Shown in pieces: positions 1-9,191 of a DNA stretch of 64,000 nucleotides. Location: NCBI RefSeq assembly GCF_000613245.1, contig NZ_HG964936.1, positions 442,521 to 506,520 on the forward strand, read 5' to 3'. The notes under the pieces are model-generated. The model was not told where the DNA came from. It saw nothing but the letters and a program-made list of their open reading frames with translations, and searched no databases. The stretch's first letter is position 1; every line of letters begins with the position of its first letter. The translations under genes were made by a program, and so were the position numbers. This stretch comes from Mycobacterium asiaticum DSM 44297. GTDB taxonomy: Bacteria > Actinomycetota > Actinomycetes > Mycobacteriales > Mycobacteriaceae.

Positions 1-213
1 TTCAGTGATGTCTCGTCCCGGATCTTCGGCACCCCGCACGACGTCGACGTGGGCGCGCTGTGCCGCGCCTACCACGTGGAAAGCCGGCAGATCGAGGTCC
101 AGGAGCTGGCCGCCGCCCTCGACGAGCCCGGCGAGGGATTGCGGGTGCTGGAAGTCAAGGCGGACCGCTCATCGCTGCGACGATTGCACGCGGCCATCAG
201 GGCGGCCCTTTGA
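1..213 (+). CDS. menD: MenD, C-terminal fragment
   Basis: The first 70 codons in frame 1 read to a TGA and are open to the window edge, so this is only the C-terminus. The sequence begins [16 protein letters not shown], which I recognise as the C-terminal region of 2-succinyl-5-enolpyruvyl-6-hydroxy-3-cyclohexene-1-carboxylate synthase (ThDP-dependent, menaquinone pathway). The downstream neighbours (DUF3592-like gene, mgtA, menG) match the order after menD in M. tuberculosis, which supports the call. The stop overlaps the next gene's TTG start by four bases (TTGA), implying coupled translation. Confidence 0.85.
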   Translation, partial: FSDVSSRIFGTPHDVDVGALCRAYHVESRQIEVQELAAALDEPGEGLRVLEVKADRSSLRRLHAAIRAAL

Positions 214-710
214 AGTCGCTGAAACGGTTGGTGCGCATATTGATTCACGGCACCACCGAAGACAGGCCGGACACCAGGGCCAGGATTGTGGTGCGCTGGG
301 CGCGCATCACCGTGCTCATTGTGACCTTCCTGGTGACCCTGCAATCGGTGCTGCTGGTGGCCGGCGCGTGGCGCAACGATCTGGCGATCCAACGCAATAT
401 GGGGGTGGCGCAGGCCGAGGTGCTCAGCGCCGGGCCGCGGCGCTCCACCATCGAGTTCGTCACGCCCGAGCGGGTCACCTATCGGCCCGAACTGGGGGTG
501 CTTTACCCCTCCGAGCTCGCCACCGGCATGCGGATCTATGTCGAGTACAACAAGCGCGACCCCAACCTGGTGCGGGTGCAGCACCGCAACGCCGGGCTGT
601 CGATCATCCCGGCGGGGTCGATCGCGGTGGTCGGCTGGTTGGCGGCCGCCATCGCGTTGACGCTGCTCGCGGTGCTGGACAAGCGGCTGTACAAGCGCAC
701 CGGTTCGTAG
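210..710 (+). CDS. DUF3592-like two-TM membrane protein (Rv0556-like)
   Basis: A 166-aa protein if started at the TTG that overlaps the menD stop; the frame is open further upstream, but that part lies inside menD. It has a basic N-terminus, one hydrophobic segment at about residues 29-52, a soluble middle of about 80 residues rich in Arg and Val, and a second hydrophobic segment near the C-terminus followed by a short basic tail. This matches the size and layout of Rv0556, the conserved membrane protein between menD and mgtA. No catalytic motif is visible and its function is unknown. The start is inferred from the overlap alone. Confidence 0.7.
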   Translation: MKSLKRLVRILIHGTTEDRPDTRARIVVRWARITVLIVTFLVTLQSVLLVAGAWRNDLAIQRNMGVAQAEVLSAGPRRSTIEFVTPERVTYRPELGVLYPSELATGMRIYVEYNKRDPNLVRVQHRNAGLSIIPAGSIAVVGWLAAAIALTLLAVLDKRLYKRTGS

Positions 711-777
711 CCCTGGTTTCCACGGCGCGTATCCCTGTGGCAACCTTTCCGACAGGCGGCGCTGCCACCGTGGTGTC

Positions 778-1920
778 GTGCGCGTTGCGATCGTCGCCGA
801 ATCGTTCCTTCCACAGGTCAACGGTGTCAGCAACTCGGTGGTTCGGGTCCTCGAGCACCTGCGCCGAACCGGGCACCAGGCGATCGTCATCGCGCCGGAC
901 AACCCGGCCGGCGAGCCGCGGGCCGACCGGCTGCACGACGGTGTCTGGGTGCATCGGGCACCGTCACGGATGTTCCCAAAGGTAACAACGCTGCCGCTGG
1001 GCGTGCCCACTCCGAAGATGTTGCGGGTGCTGCGCGGGTTCGATCCGGACGTGGTGCATCTGGCTTCACCGGCGCTGCTCGGCTACGGCGGCATGCTCGC
1101 CGCGCGCCGACTCGGTGTACCGACGGTGGCGGTCTATCAGACCGATGTGCCGGGTTTCGCCGCCAGCTACGGCATCCCGATGACCACCCGGGCCGCCTGG
1201 GCATGGTTCCGGCACCTGCACAGCCTCGCCGACCGCACCCTGGCGCCCTCCACCCCCACCATGGAAGTCCTTGCCGCACAGCGTTTCCCGCGGGTACACC
1301 GGTGGGCCAGGGGAGTGGACCTGATCCGCTTCGCGCCCTCGGCGCGCGACGAGACACTGCGCCGCCGGTGGTCCCCGCACGGCAAGCCGATCGTCGGCTT
1401 TGTTGGCCGCCTCGCCCCCGAAAAGCACGTCGAGCGCCTTGCCGGTGTGGCGGCCGACGACTCGGTGCAGGTCGTCGTGGTCGGCGATGGCATCGACCGC
1501 GCCAAGCTGCAATCAACAATGCCCGCAGCGGTTTTCACGGGGGCGCTGTACGGCAGCGAGCTCGCCGCGGCATATGCCAGCATGGACGTCTTCGTGCACC
1601 CCGGCGAACACGAGACGTTCTGTCAGGTCGTGCAGGAAGCGCTGGCGTCGGGGTTGCCGGTCATCGCCCCCGACGCCGGCGGCCCACGCGACCTGGTCAC
1701 CCCGTACCGGACCGGGCTGTTGTTGCCGGTGGAACAGTTCAAGGCGCAACTGCCAAATGCCGTGGCGCACCTGCTGCAGCAACGCCGGCGCTACGCCCCG
1801 GCGGCGCGGCGCAGCGTGCTCGGCCGTAGCTGGCCGGTCATCTGCGACGAGCTGCTCGGCCACTATGAAGCGGTGCTTGCCGCTCCGGCGCGGCCAAGCA
1901 TCACCCGGCGCTACGCCTGA
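778..1920 (+). CDS. mgtA: GDP-mannose-dependent alpha-mannosyltransferase MgtA
   Basis: A 380-aa GT4-family, GT-B fold glycosyltransferase starting at GTG. The N-terminus ([16 protein letters not shown]) carries the glycine/serine loop typical of this family, and the C-terminal half has the EX7E element in [16 protein letters not shown], which binds the nucleotide-sugar. Rv0557 (378 aa, once called pimB) transfers mannose from GDP-mannose to a glucuronosyl-diacylglycerol to make the anchor of lipomannan-like lipids; length and neighbours agree. It probably acts at the inner face of the plasma membrane. The 67 bases upstream hold no clear ribosome-binding site. Confidence 0.9.
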   Translation: MRVAIVAESFLPQVNGVSNSVVRVLEHLRRTGHQAIVIAPDNPAGEPRADRLHDGVWVHRAPSRMFPKVTTLPLGVPTPKMLRVLRGFDPDVVHLASPALLGYGGMLAARRLGVPTVAVYQTDVPGFAASYGIPMTTRAAWAWFRHLHSLADRTLAPSTPTMEVLAAQRFPRVHRWARGVDLIRFAPSARDETLRRRWSPHGKPIVGFVGRLAPEKHVERLAGVAADDSVQVVVVGDGIDRAKLQSTMPAAVFTGALYGSELAAAYASMDVFVHPGEHETFCQVVQEALASGLPVIAPDAGGPRDLVTPYRTGLLLPVEQFKAQLPNAVAHLLQQRRRYAPAARRSVLGRSWPVICDELLGHYEAVLAAPARPSITRRYA

Positions 1921-1924
1921 GCCC

Positions 1925-2749
1925 TTAGCCCTGCGCCAGTTCGGCGACGGGCTGCCATTCCTCCCAGGTGCGCAGCCGGTTCTGGTAGTCCTCCTTGGCG
2001 ATCTGCAGCGGCCCAGCCCCGAAAAACACTCGCAGCGGCGGGTTTTCGGCATCGACCACCTTCAGCACGGCCGCCGCCGAGGCCGAGGGATCGCCGGGTT
2101 TGGCCCAGCGCTGCTTGCGCCACTCGTCCTGCGTGGCGTGTACGTCGGCGTAGTCGGGCAGGCGGGCGGCGCGCTTGGAGGACGACCCGCTCCAGTCCGT
2201 GTCGAAGCCGCCGGGTTCAATCAGCGTGACGTGCACGCCGAACGGCGCGACCTCCTGGGCCAGCGCCTGGGAGAAACCTTCCAGCGCCCACTTGGATGCG
2301 TGGTAGATGCCGACATCGGGAAACGCGCTGATGCCGCCGATCGAGGAGACCTGGATGATGTGCCCGCTGCCTTGTGCCCGCAGATACGGCAACGCCGCCT
2401 GGGTGATCCACAGCGCGCCGAAGACGTTCGTTTCAATCTGGTCGCGAGCCTCGTGCTCGGTCAGCTCCTCGATGAACCCGAACTGCCCGTAGCCGGCGTT
2501 GTTGACCACGATGTCCAGGCGTCCGAAGTGGTCGTGTGCCTGCTTGACGGCAGCAAAATCTGCCTCCCGGTCGGTGACGTCCAGCTGGATCGGCAACACC
2601 GCGTCACCGTATTGGCTGACGAGGTCGTCCAGCGTCGCCGTGTTTCGTGCGGTGGCGGCCACCTTGTCGCCACGTTTGAGTGCGGCGGCGGCCCATTCCC
2701 GTCCGAAGCCGCGCGAGGTACCGGTGATAAACCAAACTTTTTCGCTCAC
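1925..2749 (-). CDS. Short-chain dehydrogenase/reductase
   Basis: A classical SDR of 274 aa with an N-terminal TGTSRGFG cofactor loop, a central NNAG motif and the catalytic Ser...YHASK group. The arrangement WFITGTSRGFGREW is common in an SDR group of unknown substrate in actinobacteria. It is convergent with mgtA, with only four bases between the stops, and divergent from menG. In my memory of M. tuberculosis, mgtA is followed directly by menG, so this gene looks like an insertion into an otherwise conserved block. Substrate unknown. Confidence 0.85.
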   Translation of the reverse strand: MSEKVWFITGTSRGFGREWAAAALKRGDKVAATARNTATLDDLVSQYGDAVLPIQLDVTDREADFAAVKQAHDHFGRLDIVVNNAGYGQFGFIEELTEHEARDQIETNVFGALWITQAALPYLRAQGSGHIIQVSSIGGISAFPDVGIYHASKWALEGFSQALAQEVAPFGVHVTLIEPGGFDTDWSGSSSKRAARLPDYADVHATQDEWRKQRWAKPGDPSASAAAVLKVVDAENPPLRVFFGAGPLQIAKEDYQNRLRTWEEWQPVAELAQG

Positions 2750-2814
2750 GCGAAGATGTAACGCCGTGACCGGCGGTGCATTCCCGCGCGCGCCGGGCCG
2801 GTAGCGTCTGAGGC

Positions 2815-3504
2815 GTGAGCCGTGCGGACCTCGACAAAGATCCCCGCGACGTCGCGTCGATGTTCGACGGCGTCGCGCGCCGCTATGACCTCACCAACAC
2901 CGTGCTCTCGCTGGGCCAGGACCGGTTCTGGCGTAGGGCCACCCGCGCGGCGCTGGGCATCGGGCCAGACCGTAAGGTGCTCGATCTCGCCGCGGGCACC
3001 GCCGTCTCGACGGTCGAGTTGGCCAAGTCGGGCGCGTGGTGTGTGGCGGCTGACTTCTCCGTCGGCATGCTGGCCGCTGGCAGCGCGCGGGCGGTGCCCA
3101 AGGTCGCCGGTGACGCGACCAGGCTGCCGTTCGCCGACGAGGTATTCGATGCGGTGACAATCAGTTTCGGCCTGCGCAATGTTGCCGACTATCCGGCCGC
3201 GCTGCGCGAGATGGCCCGCGTCACCATGCCCGGCGGCCGCTTGGTGGTGTGCGAATTCTCCACTCCGACAAACAAAGTGTTCGCCACGGCGTACAAGGAG
3301 TATCTGATGCAGGCGCTGCCGCGGGTGGCGCGTGCGGTATCGAGCAACCCCGACGCCTACGTCTACCTGGCCGAGTCGATCAGGGCGTGGCCCGATCAGG
3401 CGGCGCTGGCGCACGAGATTTCACGCGCCGGGTGGTCGGCGGTGCGATGGCGCAATCTGACCGGTGGCATCGTGGCGCTGCACGCAGCGTACAAGCCGGC
3501 CTGA
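2815..3504 (+). CDS. menG: Demethylmenaquinone methyltransferase
   Basis: A 229-aa class I SAM-dependent methyltransferase starting at GTG. Motif I reads [17 protein letters not shown], preceded by a MenG/UbiE N-terminal signature around [17 protein letters not shown], with the later FGLRNV motif also present. It methylates demethylmenaquinone to menaquinone, the last step of the pathway whose earlier enzyme MenD is encoded upstream. It matches Rv0558 (also called ubiE or menH) in size and position. The stop touches the stop of the convergent secreted-protein gene. Confidence 0.93.
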   Translation: MSRADLDKDPRDVASMFDGVARRYDLTNTVLSLGQDRFWRRATRAALGIGPDRKVLDLAAGTAVSTVELAKSGAWCVAADFSVGMLAAGSARAVPKVAGDATRLPFADEVFDAVTISFGLRNVADYPAALREMARVTMPGGRLVVCEFSTPTNKVFATAYKEYLMQALPRVARAVSSNPDAYVYLAESIRAWPDQAALAHEISRAGWSAVRWRNLTGGIVALHAAYKPA

Positions 3505-3840
3505 CTAGGTGCCGGCGCGCTGCAGCACGCTGACCTGCTCGGGGCAGTAGTGGTCGATGCCGGCGCCGAGGAACTGCAGCGACTGACCTTGGGTGGTGCC
3601 CCGGGGCAGGTTGCGCTGCAGGAACGTTGCCGCCTGGTGGGCGTCGTGGTCGACGCCCCGCTCCAGACGCTGGCAACTGATCTTGGCCAGCCAGGCGTTG
3701 TAGTCCTGCGGGCCGTAGATGCCGAAACCGTTCAGGGTTTTGTTGAAAACCTGGTCGTAGTCATCGGCCTGGGCGGGTGCCGCAAACCCGATCGCGGCAA
3801 CCGCCAGCCCAGCGAAGACAGCCAGCCGTGTGCGCTTCAT
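3505..3840 (-). CDS. Small secreted protein, DUF732-like (Rv0559c-like)
   Basis: A 111-aa protein with a clean Sec signal peptide: basic MKRTR, a hydrophobic Ala/Gly-rich core and an APAQA cleavage site before DDYDQ. The mature part is about 85 residues with two cysteines, in SCQR and HYCPE, which could form a disulfide. These features fit the DUF732 family of secreted mycobacterial proteins and the position fits Rv0559c. It lies 30 bases downstream of the methyltransferase gene on the same strand, so it is probably co-transcribed and shares its inducible promoter. Function unknown. Confidence 0.85.
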   Translation of the reverse strand: MKRTRLAVFAGLAVAAIGFAAPAQADDYDQVFNKTLNGFGIYGPQDYNAWLAKISCQRLERGVDHDAHQAATFLQRNLPRGTTQGQSLQFLGAGIDHYCPEQVSVLQRAGT

Positions 3841-3870
3841 TAGACGGACTATACACCTGGCTTGTGCACG

Positions 3871-4668
<798 letters not shown>

Positions 4669-4672
4669 CTAG

Positions 4673-5911
4673 CTAACTGAACGGTGGCCGGCGGTCGATC
4701 AACCGCGATGCGCGCCCGCCGCTGCGCCACGCCCTGGCCACCAGGTCGGTGTCTTCATCGGTGACCAGGTTGGCCATCACCCGTACCGCGATGCGCATCA
4801 ACGCCGTGGAGCGCATCGCGATCGGTCCGGTGGCCGGCAGGAATCGCTGGAAGGTCAGTAGCAGCGCCAATCGGCGGGCGACCGAGAAGCCGCGGGCGTA
4901 GTGGTCGGTCAGCAGCGCGGGCCACAGTTGCGAGAGGTCGGGTGTGTCCAGCACCTCGGCGGCCAGCCGGCCGGTCTCCAGCCCGTAGTCGATGCCCTCG
5001 CCGTTGAGGGGGTTCACGCAGGCCGCGGCATCGCCGATCAGCACCCAATTGGGCCCGGCCACGCCGGACACCGCACCCCCCATCGGCAGCAACGCCGAGG
5101 CCACCGCGCGCGGCCCGCCCTCGAAACCCCACTCGTCGCGCCGCAGATCGGTGTAGTACGAAATCAGCGGCCGCAGCGAAAGGTCGGCCGGTCGCTTGGT
5201 GGTCGACAGTGCGCCGACGCCGATGTTCACCTCGCCATTGCCCAGCGGGAAGATCCAGCCATAGCCGGGCAGCACGGCGCCGTCCGGCGACCGCAGTTCC
5301 AGGTGCGACGTCAGCCATGGGTCGTCGGCGCGAGCGGTGGCCAGGTAGCCGCGGGCCGCCACGCCGTACACCGTTTCCTGGTGCCAGCGCCGGCCCAGCT
5401 TGCGGCCCAGCGAGGACCGGGCCCCGTCGGCCACTATCAGCCGCCCGCAGGACACCTCGGTCCGGTCGGCCAGCGTCAGCGACGTCACGCGTCGTGACGA
5501 ATCATGATGTGCACCAATAACTTTGGTGCCCAACAGCATTCGCGCACCGGCCTCCTCAGCGACCTTGCGGATCCGGTCGTCGAGCTCCGTGCGCGCCACC
5601 GCGCTGCTGTGCGCGGGAAACGAGGGACCCGGCCAGGCAACTTCGACCTCGCCGCCGAAGCCACTCATCCGCAGCCCGCGGTGCTGGATGCGGCCGGCCA
5701 GCCACTCGCCCAGCCCCAGCAGCTCCAGCTCGGCGATCGCGCGCGGCGTCAGCCCGTCGCCGCAGGCCTTGTCCCGCGGGAAGCTGGCCGAGTCGATGAC
5801 CAGCACGTCCCGGCCCGCACGGGCGGCCCAGGCGGCCGCCGCCGACCCGGCCGGTCCGGCGCCCACGACGACCACGTCGGCGTGCAGGGCTCTGGCGGCT
5901 TCGTTCTCCAC
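4673..5911 (-). CDS. menJ: Menaquinone beta-reductase MenJ (geranylgeranyl-reductase family)
   Basis: A 412-aa FAD-dependent oxidoreductase. It has an N-terminal dinucleotide loop VVVGAGPAGSAAA, the family motif PRDKACGDGLTPRA, and a second FAD motif, LIGDAAACVNPLNGEGID. This corresponds to Rv0561c (408 aa), which saturates one isoprene unit of menaquinone-9 to give MK-9(II-H2). I chose the GTG at 5911; a GTG at 5917 is also possible. The reading frame stays open far upstream but there overlaps grcC1 on the other strand. It is divergent from grcC1 with only 21 bases between starts. Confidence 0.88.
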   Translation of the reverse strand: MENEAARALHADVVVVGAGPAGSAAAAWAARAGRDVLVIDSASFPRDKACGDGLTPRAIAELELLGLGEWLAGRIQHRGLRMSGFGGEVEVAWPGPSFPAHSSAVARTELDDRIRKVAEEAGARMLLGTKVIGAHHDSSRRVTSLTLADRTEVSCGRLIVADGARSSLGRKLGRRWHQETVYGVAARGYLATARADDPWLTSHLELRSPDGAVLPGYGWIFPLGNGEVNIGVGALSTTKRPADLSLRPLISYYTDLRRDEWGFEGGPRAVASALLPMGGAVSGVAGPNWVLIGDAAACVNPLNGEGIDYGLETGRLAAEVLDTPDLSQLWPALLTDHYARGFSVARRLALLLTFQRFLPATGPIAMRSTALMRIAVRVMANLVTDEDTDLVARAWRSGGRASRLIDRRPPFS

Positions 5912-5932
5912 GCCCACCAGTATGTTGGTCGA
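5912..5932. promoter_or_regulatory. Very short divergent menJ/grcC1 start region, likely leaderless
   Basis: Only 21 bases separate the two start codons. On the plus strand TATGTT (5921-5926) fits the mycobacterial TANNNT -10 and lies six bases before the grcC1 ATG. On the minus strand CATACT (5919-5924) lies seven bases before the menJ GTG. The two -10 elements overlap, so both mRNAs would be leaderless and transcription from the two sides should be mutually exclusive. This is a reading of spacing and motifs only. Confidence 0.4.
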
Positions 5933-6940
5933 ATGAGAACTCCGGCGACGGTGGTGGCGGGCGTTGACTTCGGTGACGCCGATTTCGCCGCGACCGTGCG
6001 CGAGGGCGTGGGCCGGGTCGAGCAGCTCATGGATGCCGAATTGCGTGGCTCCGACGAGGTGATGACGGAGTCGTTGCTGCACTTGTTCCAGGCCGGTGGC
6101 AAGCGTTTCCGCCCGCTCTTCACGGTCCTGAGCGCGCACACCGGGCCGGACCCGGACAACCCCGAGGTGACGCTGGCGGGTGCGGTGGTCGAGCTCATCC
6201 ACCTGGCGACCCTGTACCACGACGACGTCATGGACGAGGCCGAAGTCCGCCGCGGCGCACCGAGTGCCAACGCGCGGTGGGGGAACAATGTGGCCATCCT
6301 GGCCGGCGACTACCTGCTGGCGACGGCGTCGCGGCTGGTCTCCCGGTTGGGACCCGACGCGGTGCGGATCGTCGCCGATACCTTCGCCGAGCTGGTGACC
6401 GGTCAGATGCGCGAAACCCGGGGAACCCCCGAGGGCGCGGATCGCATCGAGCAGTACCTGCGGGTGGTCCATGAGAAGACGGGCAGCCTGATCGGGGCCG
6501 CGGGCCGGTTCGGCGGCATGTTCTCCCGTGCCGACGACGAGCAGATCGAACGGTTGAGCCGGCTCGGCGCCATAGTGGGTACCGCGTTCCAGATCGCCGA
6601 CGACATCATCGACATCGACAGCGAGTCCGACGAATCCGGGAAACTGCCGGGAACCGACCTGCGGGAAGGCGTCCGCACCCTGCCGATGCTTTACGCGCTG
6701 GAAGAAACCGCGCCCGAGGGCGCGCGGCTGCGTGAGCTGCTGGCCGGGCCCATCCACGACGATGCCGAAGTGGGCGAGGCGTTGCGGCTGTTGCGGTCGT
6801 CGTCAGGAATGGTCAAAGCCAAGGAGACCCTGGCGCAGTACGCCGATCAAGCACACCACGAGCTGGAGCTGCTGCCTGACAGCCCCGGCCGGACCGCGCT
6901 GCGGGCGCTGGTCGACTACACCGTCAGCCGGCACGGATAG
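5933..6940 (+). CDS. grcC1: Polyprenyl diphosphate synthase GrcC1
   Basis: A 335-aa trans-isoprenyl diphosphate synthase, exactly the length I recall for Rv0562. The first aspartate-rich motif DDVMD is at residues 97-101 after LIHLATLYH, and the second (DDIIDID) starts near residue 223; both bind Mg-diphosphate. GKRFRP near residue 57 binds isopentenyl diphosphate. It probably builds the menaquinone side chain, in line with menD, menG and menJ nearby. The ATG at 5933 is chosen by similarity to the Rv0562 N-terminus (MRTPA) and by the -10-like element just upstream. Confidence 0.92.
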   Translation: MRTPATVVAGVDFGDADFAATVREGVGRVEQLMDAELRGSDEVMTESLLHLFQAGGKRFRPLFTVLSAHTGPDPDNPEVTLAGAVVELIHLATLYHDDVMDEAEVRRGAPSANARWGNNVAILAGDYLLATASRLVSRLGPDAVRIVADTFAELVTGQMRETRGTPEGADRIEQYLRVVHEKTGSLIGAAGRFGGMFSRADDEQIERLSRLGAIVGTAFQIADDIIDIDSESDESGKLPGTDLREGVRTLPMLYALEETAPEGARLRELLAGPIHDDAEVGEALRLLRSSSGMVKAKETLAQYADQAHHELELLPDSPGRTALRALVDYTVSRHG

Positions 6941-7034
6941 GACGAATGCCCGCCGTCCGGAACCATGACTGTCCGCTCGAGCGTTGATCGGCTGAAGTCA
7001 AGACAAGCTGAGGTGTTCGTAGGAGGACACAAAA

Positions 7035-7898
7035 ATGACCTGGCATCCGCATGCCAACAGGCTGAAGACCTTCGTGCTGTTGGTCGGTATGTCCGCGTTG
7101 ATCGTGTTCGTCGGTGCCCTGTTCGGGAAGACGGCGCTCATCCTGGCGACGCTGTTCGCCGTCGGCCTCAACGTCTACACCTATTTCAACAGCGACAAGC
7201 TGGCCCTGCGGGCCATGCACGCCCAGCCGGTGTCGGAATTGCAGGCCCCGGTGATGTACAAGATCGTGCGGGAGCTCGCCACCGCGGCGCATCAGCCCAT
7301 GCCCCGGCTGTTCATCAGCGACACCAGCGCGCCCAATGCGTTCGCGACCGGTCGCAACCCGCGCAACGCCGCGGTGTGCTGCACCACCGGCATCCTGCAG
7401 ATCCTCAACGAGCGCGAGCTGCGCGCCGTCCTGGGCCACGAGCTGTCCCACGTCTACAACCGCGACATCCTGATCTCCTGCGTCGCCGGTGCGCTCGCCT
7501 CGGTGGTCACCGCGCTGGCCAACATGGCGATGTTCTTCGGCGCGTTCGGCGGGAACCGCGAAGGTGGCGCCAATCCCTTTGCGTTGCTGCTTGTTTCGCT
7601 GCTGGGTCCGATTGCCGCCACGGTGGTCCGGCTGGCGGTGTCGCGCTCGCGGGAGTACCAGGCCGACGAATCCGGAGCGATGCTGACCGGTGACCCGCTG
7701 GCGCTGGCGTCGGCGTTGCGCAAGATCTCCGGCGGGGTGCAGATGGCTCCGTTGCCGCCCGAGCCGCAATTGGCCAGCCAGGCACACCTGATGATCGCCA
7801 ACCCCTTCCGCGCCGGGGAGCGCATCGGGTCGCTGTTCTCCACGCACCCGCCGATCGAGGACCGCATCCGCCGGCTGGAGGCGATGGCCCGCGGCTGA
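7035..7898 (+). CDS. htpX: Zinc metalloprotease HtpX
   Basis: A 287-aa integral membrane M48 protease. Two hydrophobic segments lie in the first 50 residues, and the zinc motif HELSH is at 135-139 with the third ligand in SREYQADE further on. Two more hydrophobic stretches lie between them (residues about 148-170 and 178-198). HtpX degrades misfolded membrane proteins under envelope stress. A strong Shine-Dalgarno (AGGAGG) sits nine bases before the ATG. Position and size match Rv0563. Confidence 0.94.
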   Translation: MTWHPHANRLKTFVLLVGMSALIVFVGALFGKTALILATLFAVGLNVYTYFNSDKLALRAMHAQPVSELQAPVMYKIVRELATAAHQPMPRLFISDTSAPNAFATGRNPRNAAVCCTTGILQILNERELRAVLGHELSHVYNRDILISCVAGALASVVTALANMAMFFGAFGGNREGGANPFALLLVSLLGPIAATVVRLAVSRSREYQADESGAMLTGDPLALASALRKISGGVQMAPLPPEPQLASQAHLMIANPFRAGERIGSLFSTHPPIEDRIRRLEAMARG

Positions 7899-8143
7899 TT
7901 CGGGTACACCTGCCGTTTCAACAGCGAGCAGGGCAACCCCAAAAGGCTGTGATTGCAATGCTGCAGGGCAAATCGATGAAGTTCATGAAGCCGGCGTCTC
8001 ACTGAATGTTGCTTCGCTGATCTTCGAACCCGGGCCGGTGCGCAACTGGGCAAGCGGCTGCACAATCGCGATCGAGGCCGACTAGGGCGCCTCGGTCCGC
8101 ATTGGCGCACAAGCGATTACGGGTTTCGAACCGGTCGGCGACC
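7899..8143. other. Intergenic region with no convincing gene
   Basis: This 245-base gap separates htpX from the convergent gpsA gene. It contains only short open stretches broken by stops in all frames and no clear hairpin followed by a U-tract. One frame ends in IAIEAD before a TAG at 8082, which might be a decayed coding remnant, but nothing can be identified. Confidence 0.4.
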
Positions 8144-9169
8144 CTAGAAGCCGGACCCGTGCACCTCGTGGCCCGGGGTCTCGGCGGCCAGACCGCGGTA
8201 GGCCTGCTCGACCGAGGACCCGTGGTTGATCACCGCGTCGACCTCGCGCGCGATCGGCATGTTCAGCCCGAACTCGTTGGCGAACTCCATGATTACGCTG
8301 GCCGCCTTGACGCCCTCGGCGACTTGGTTCATCGATGCGATGATCTCCTCGATCGGTTTGCCCGCGCCAAGTTGCTCACCGACGTGCCGGTTTCGGCTGC
8401 GCTGACTGGTACACGTGACGATCAGGTCGCCGAGGCCGGCCAGGCCGGGGAAGGTCTGGGCGTCACCGCCCATCGCCACTCCTAGTTTGGTCATCTCCCG
8501 CAACGACCGCGCGATCACCAGCGCGCGGGTGTTCTCGCCGATACCCAGCGAGTAGCCCATGCCGACGGCGATCGCGAAGACGTTCTTCAGCGCGCCCGCC
8601 ATCTCGACGCCGACGACGTCATCGGTGGTGTAGACGCGGAACAGGCGGGTCCGGAACAGCGTCGACAGCCGGGTGGCCAGATGCTGGTCGGGCATGGCCA
8701 GCACCGCGGCGGCGGCGTAGCCCTCGGCCACCTCGCGGGCGATGTTCGGCCCGGCCAGGATTCCGGCCGGGTGCCCGGGCAGGATCTCCTCGATGATCTG
8801 CGACATCCGCATGTTGGTGCCCTGTTCGAGCCCTTTGACGAGCGAGACCACCGGCACCCACGGGCGCAGTTCCTTGCCCAGTTCGGTGAGCACGCCGCGG
8901 AACCCATGCGACGGGACGCCCATCACGATGACGTCGGCGCAATTGGCTGCCTCCGCGAAGTCGGTAGTGGCGCGCAGGTTTTCACACAGCTCCACCGCGT
9001 CGCCCAGGTAGCGGCTGTTGCGGTGGTTCTCGTTGATGTCCTTGGCCGTTTCCTCCGAGCGCACCCACTGCAGCGTCGGCCCTCGGCGCGCGCAGATGGA
9101 CGCCACGGTGGTGCCCCAGGATCCCCCACCTAGGACAACGACTTTGGGTTCGCGCTTCTCGGCTGCCAT
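8144..9169 (-). CDS. gpsA: Glycerol-3-phosphate dehydrogenase [NAD(P)+]
   Basis: A 341-aa protein, the same length as Rv0564c (gpdA1). The N-terminal NAD(P) loop is VVVLGGGSWGTTVA. The middle carries PNIAREVAEG, and EMAGALKNVFAIAVGM contains the catalytic Lys. Later motifs such as GLAGLGDLIVTCTSQRSRN are typical of GpsA. It reduces dihydroxyacetone phosphate to sn-glycerol-3-phosphate for phospholipid synthesis. The ATG at 9169 gives the family-length N-terminus; the frame stays open upstream to 9400, but that part overlaps the monooxygenase gene. Confidence 0.94.
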   Translation of the reverse strand: MAAEKREPKVVVLGGGSWGTTVASICARRGPTLQWVRSEETAKDINENHRNSRYLGDAVELCENLRATTDFAEAANCADVIVMGVPSHGFRGVLTELGKELRPWVPVVSLVKGLEQGTNMRMSQIIEEILPGHPAGILAGPNIAREVAEGYAAAAVLAMPDQHLATRLSTLFRTRLFRVYTTDDVVGVEMAGALKNVFAIAVGMGYSLGIGENTRALVIARSLREMTKLGVAMGGDAQTFPGLAGLGDLIVTCTSQRSRNRHVGEQLGAGKPIEEIIASMNQVAEGVKAASVIMEFANEFGLNMPIAREVDAVINHGSSVEQAYRGLAAETPGHEVHGSGF

Positions 9170-9191
9170 GGGAGTTAGCGTAAACCCAGAA

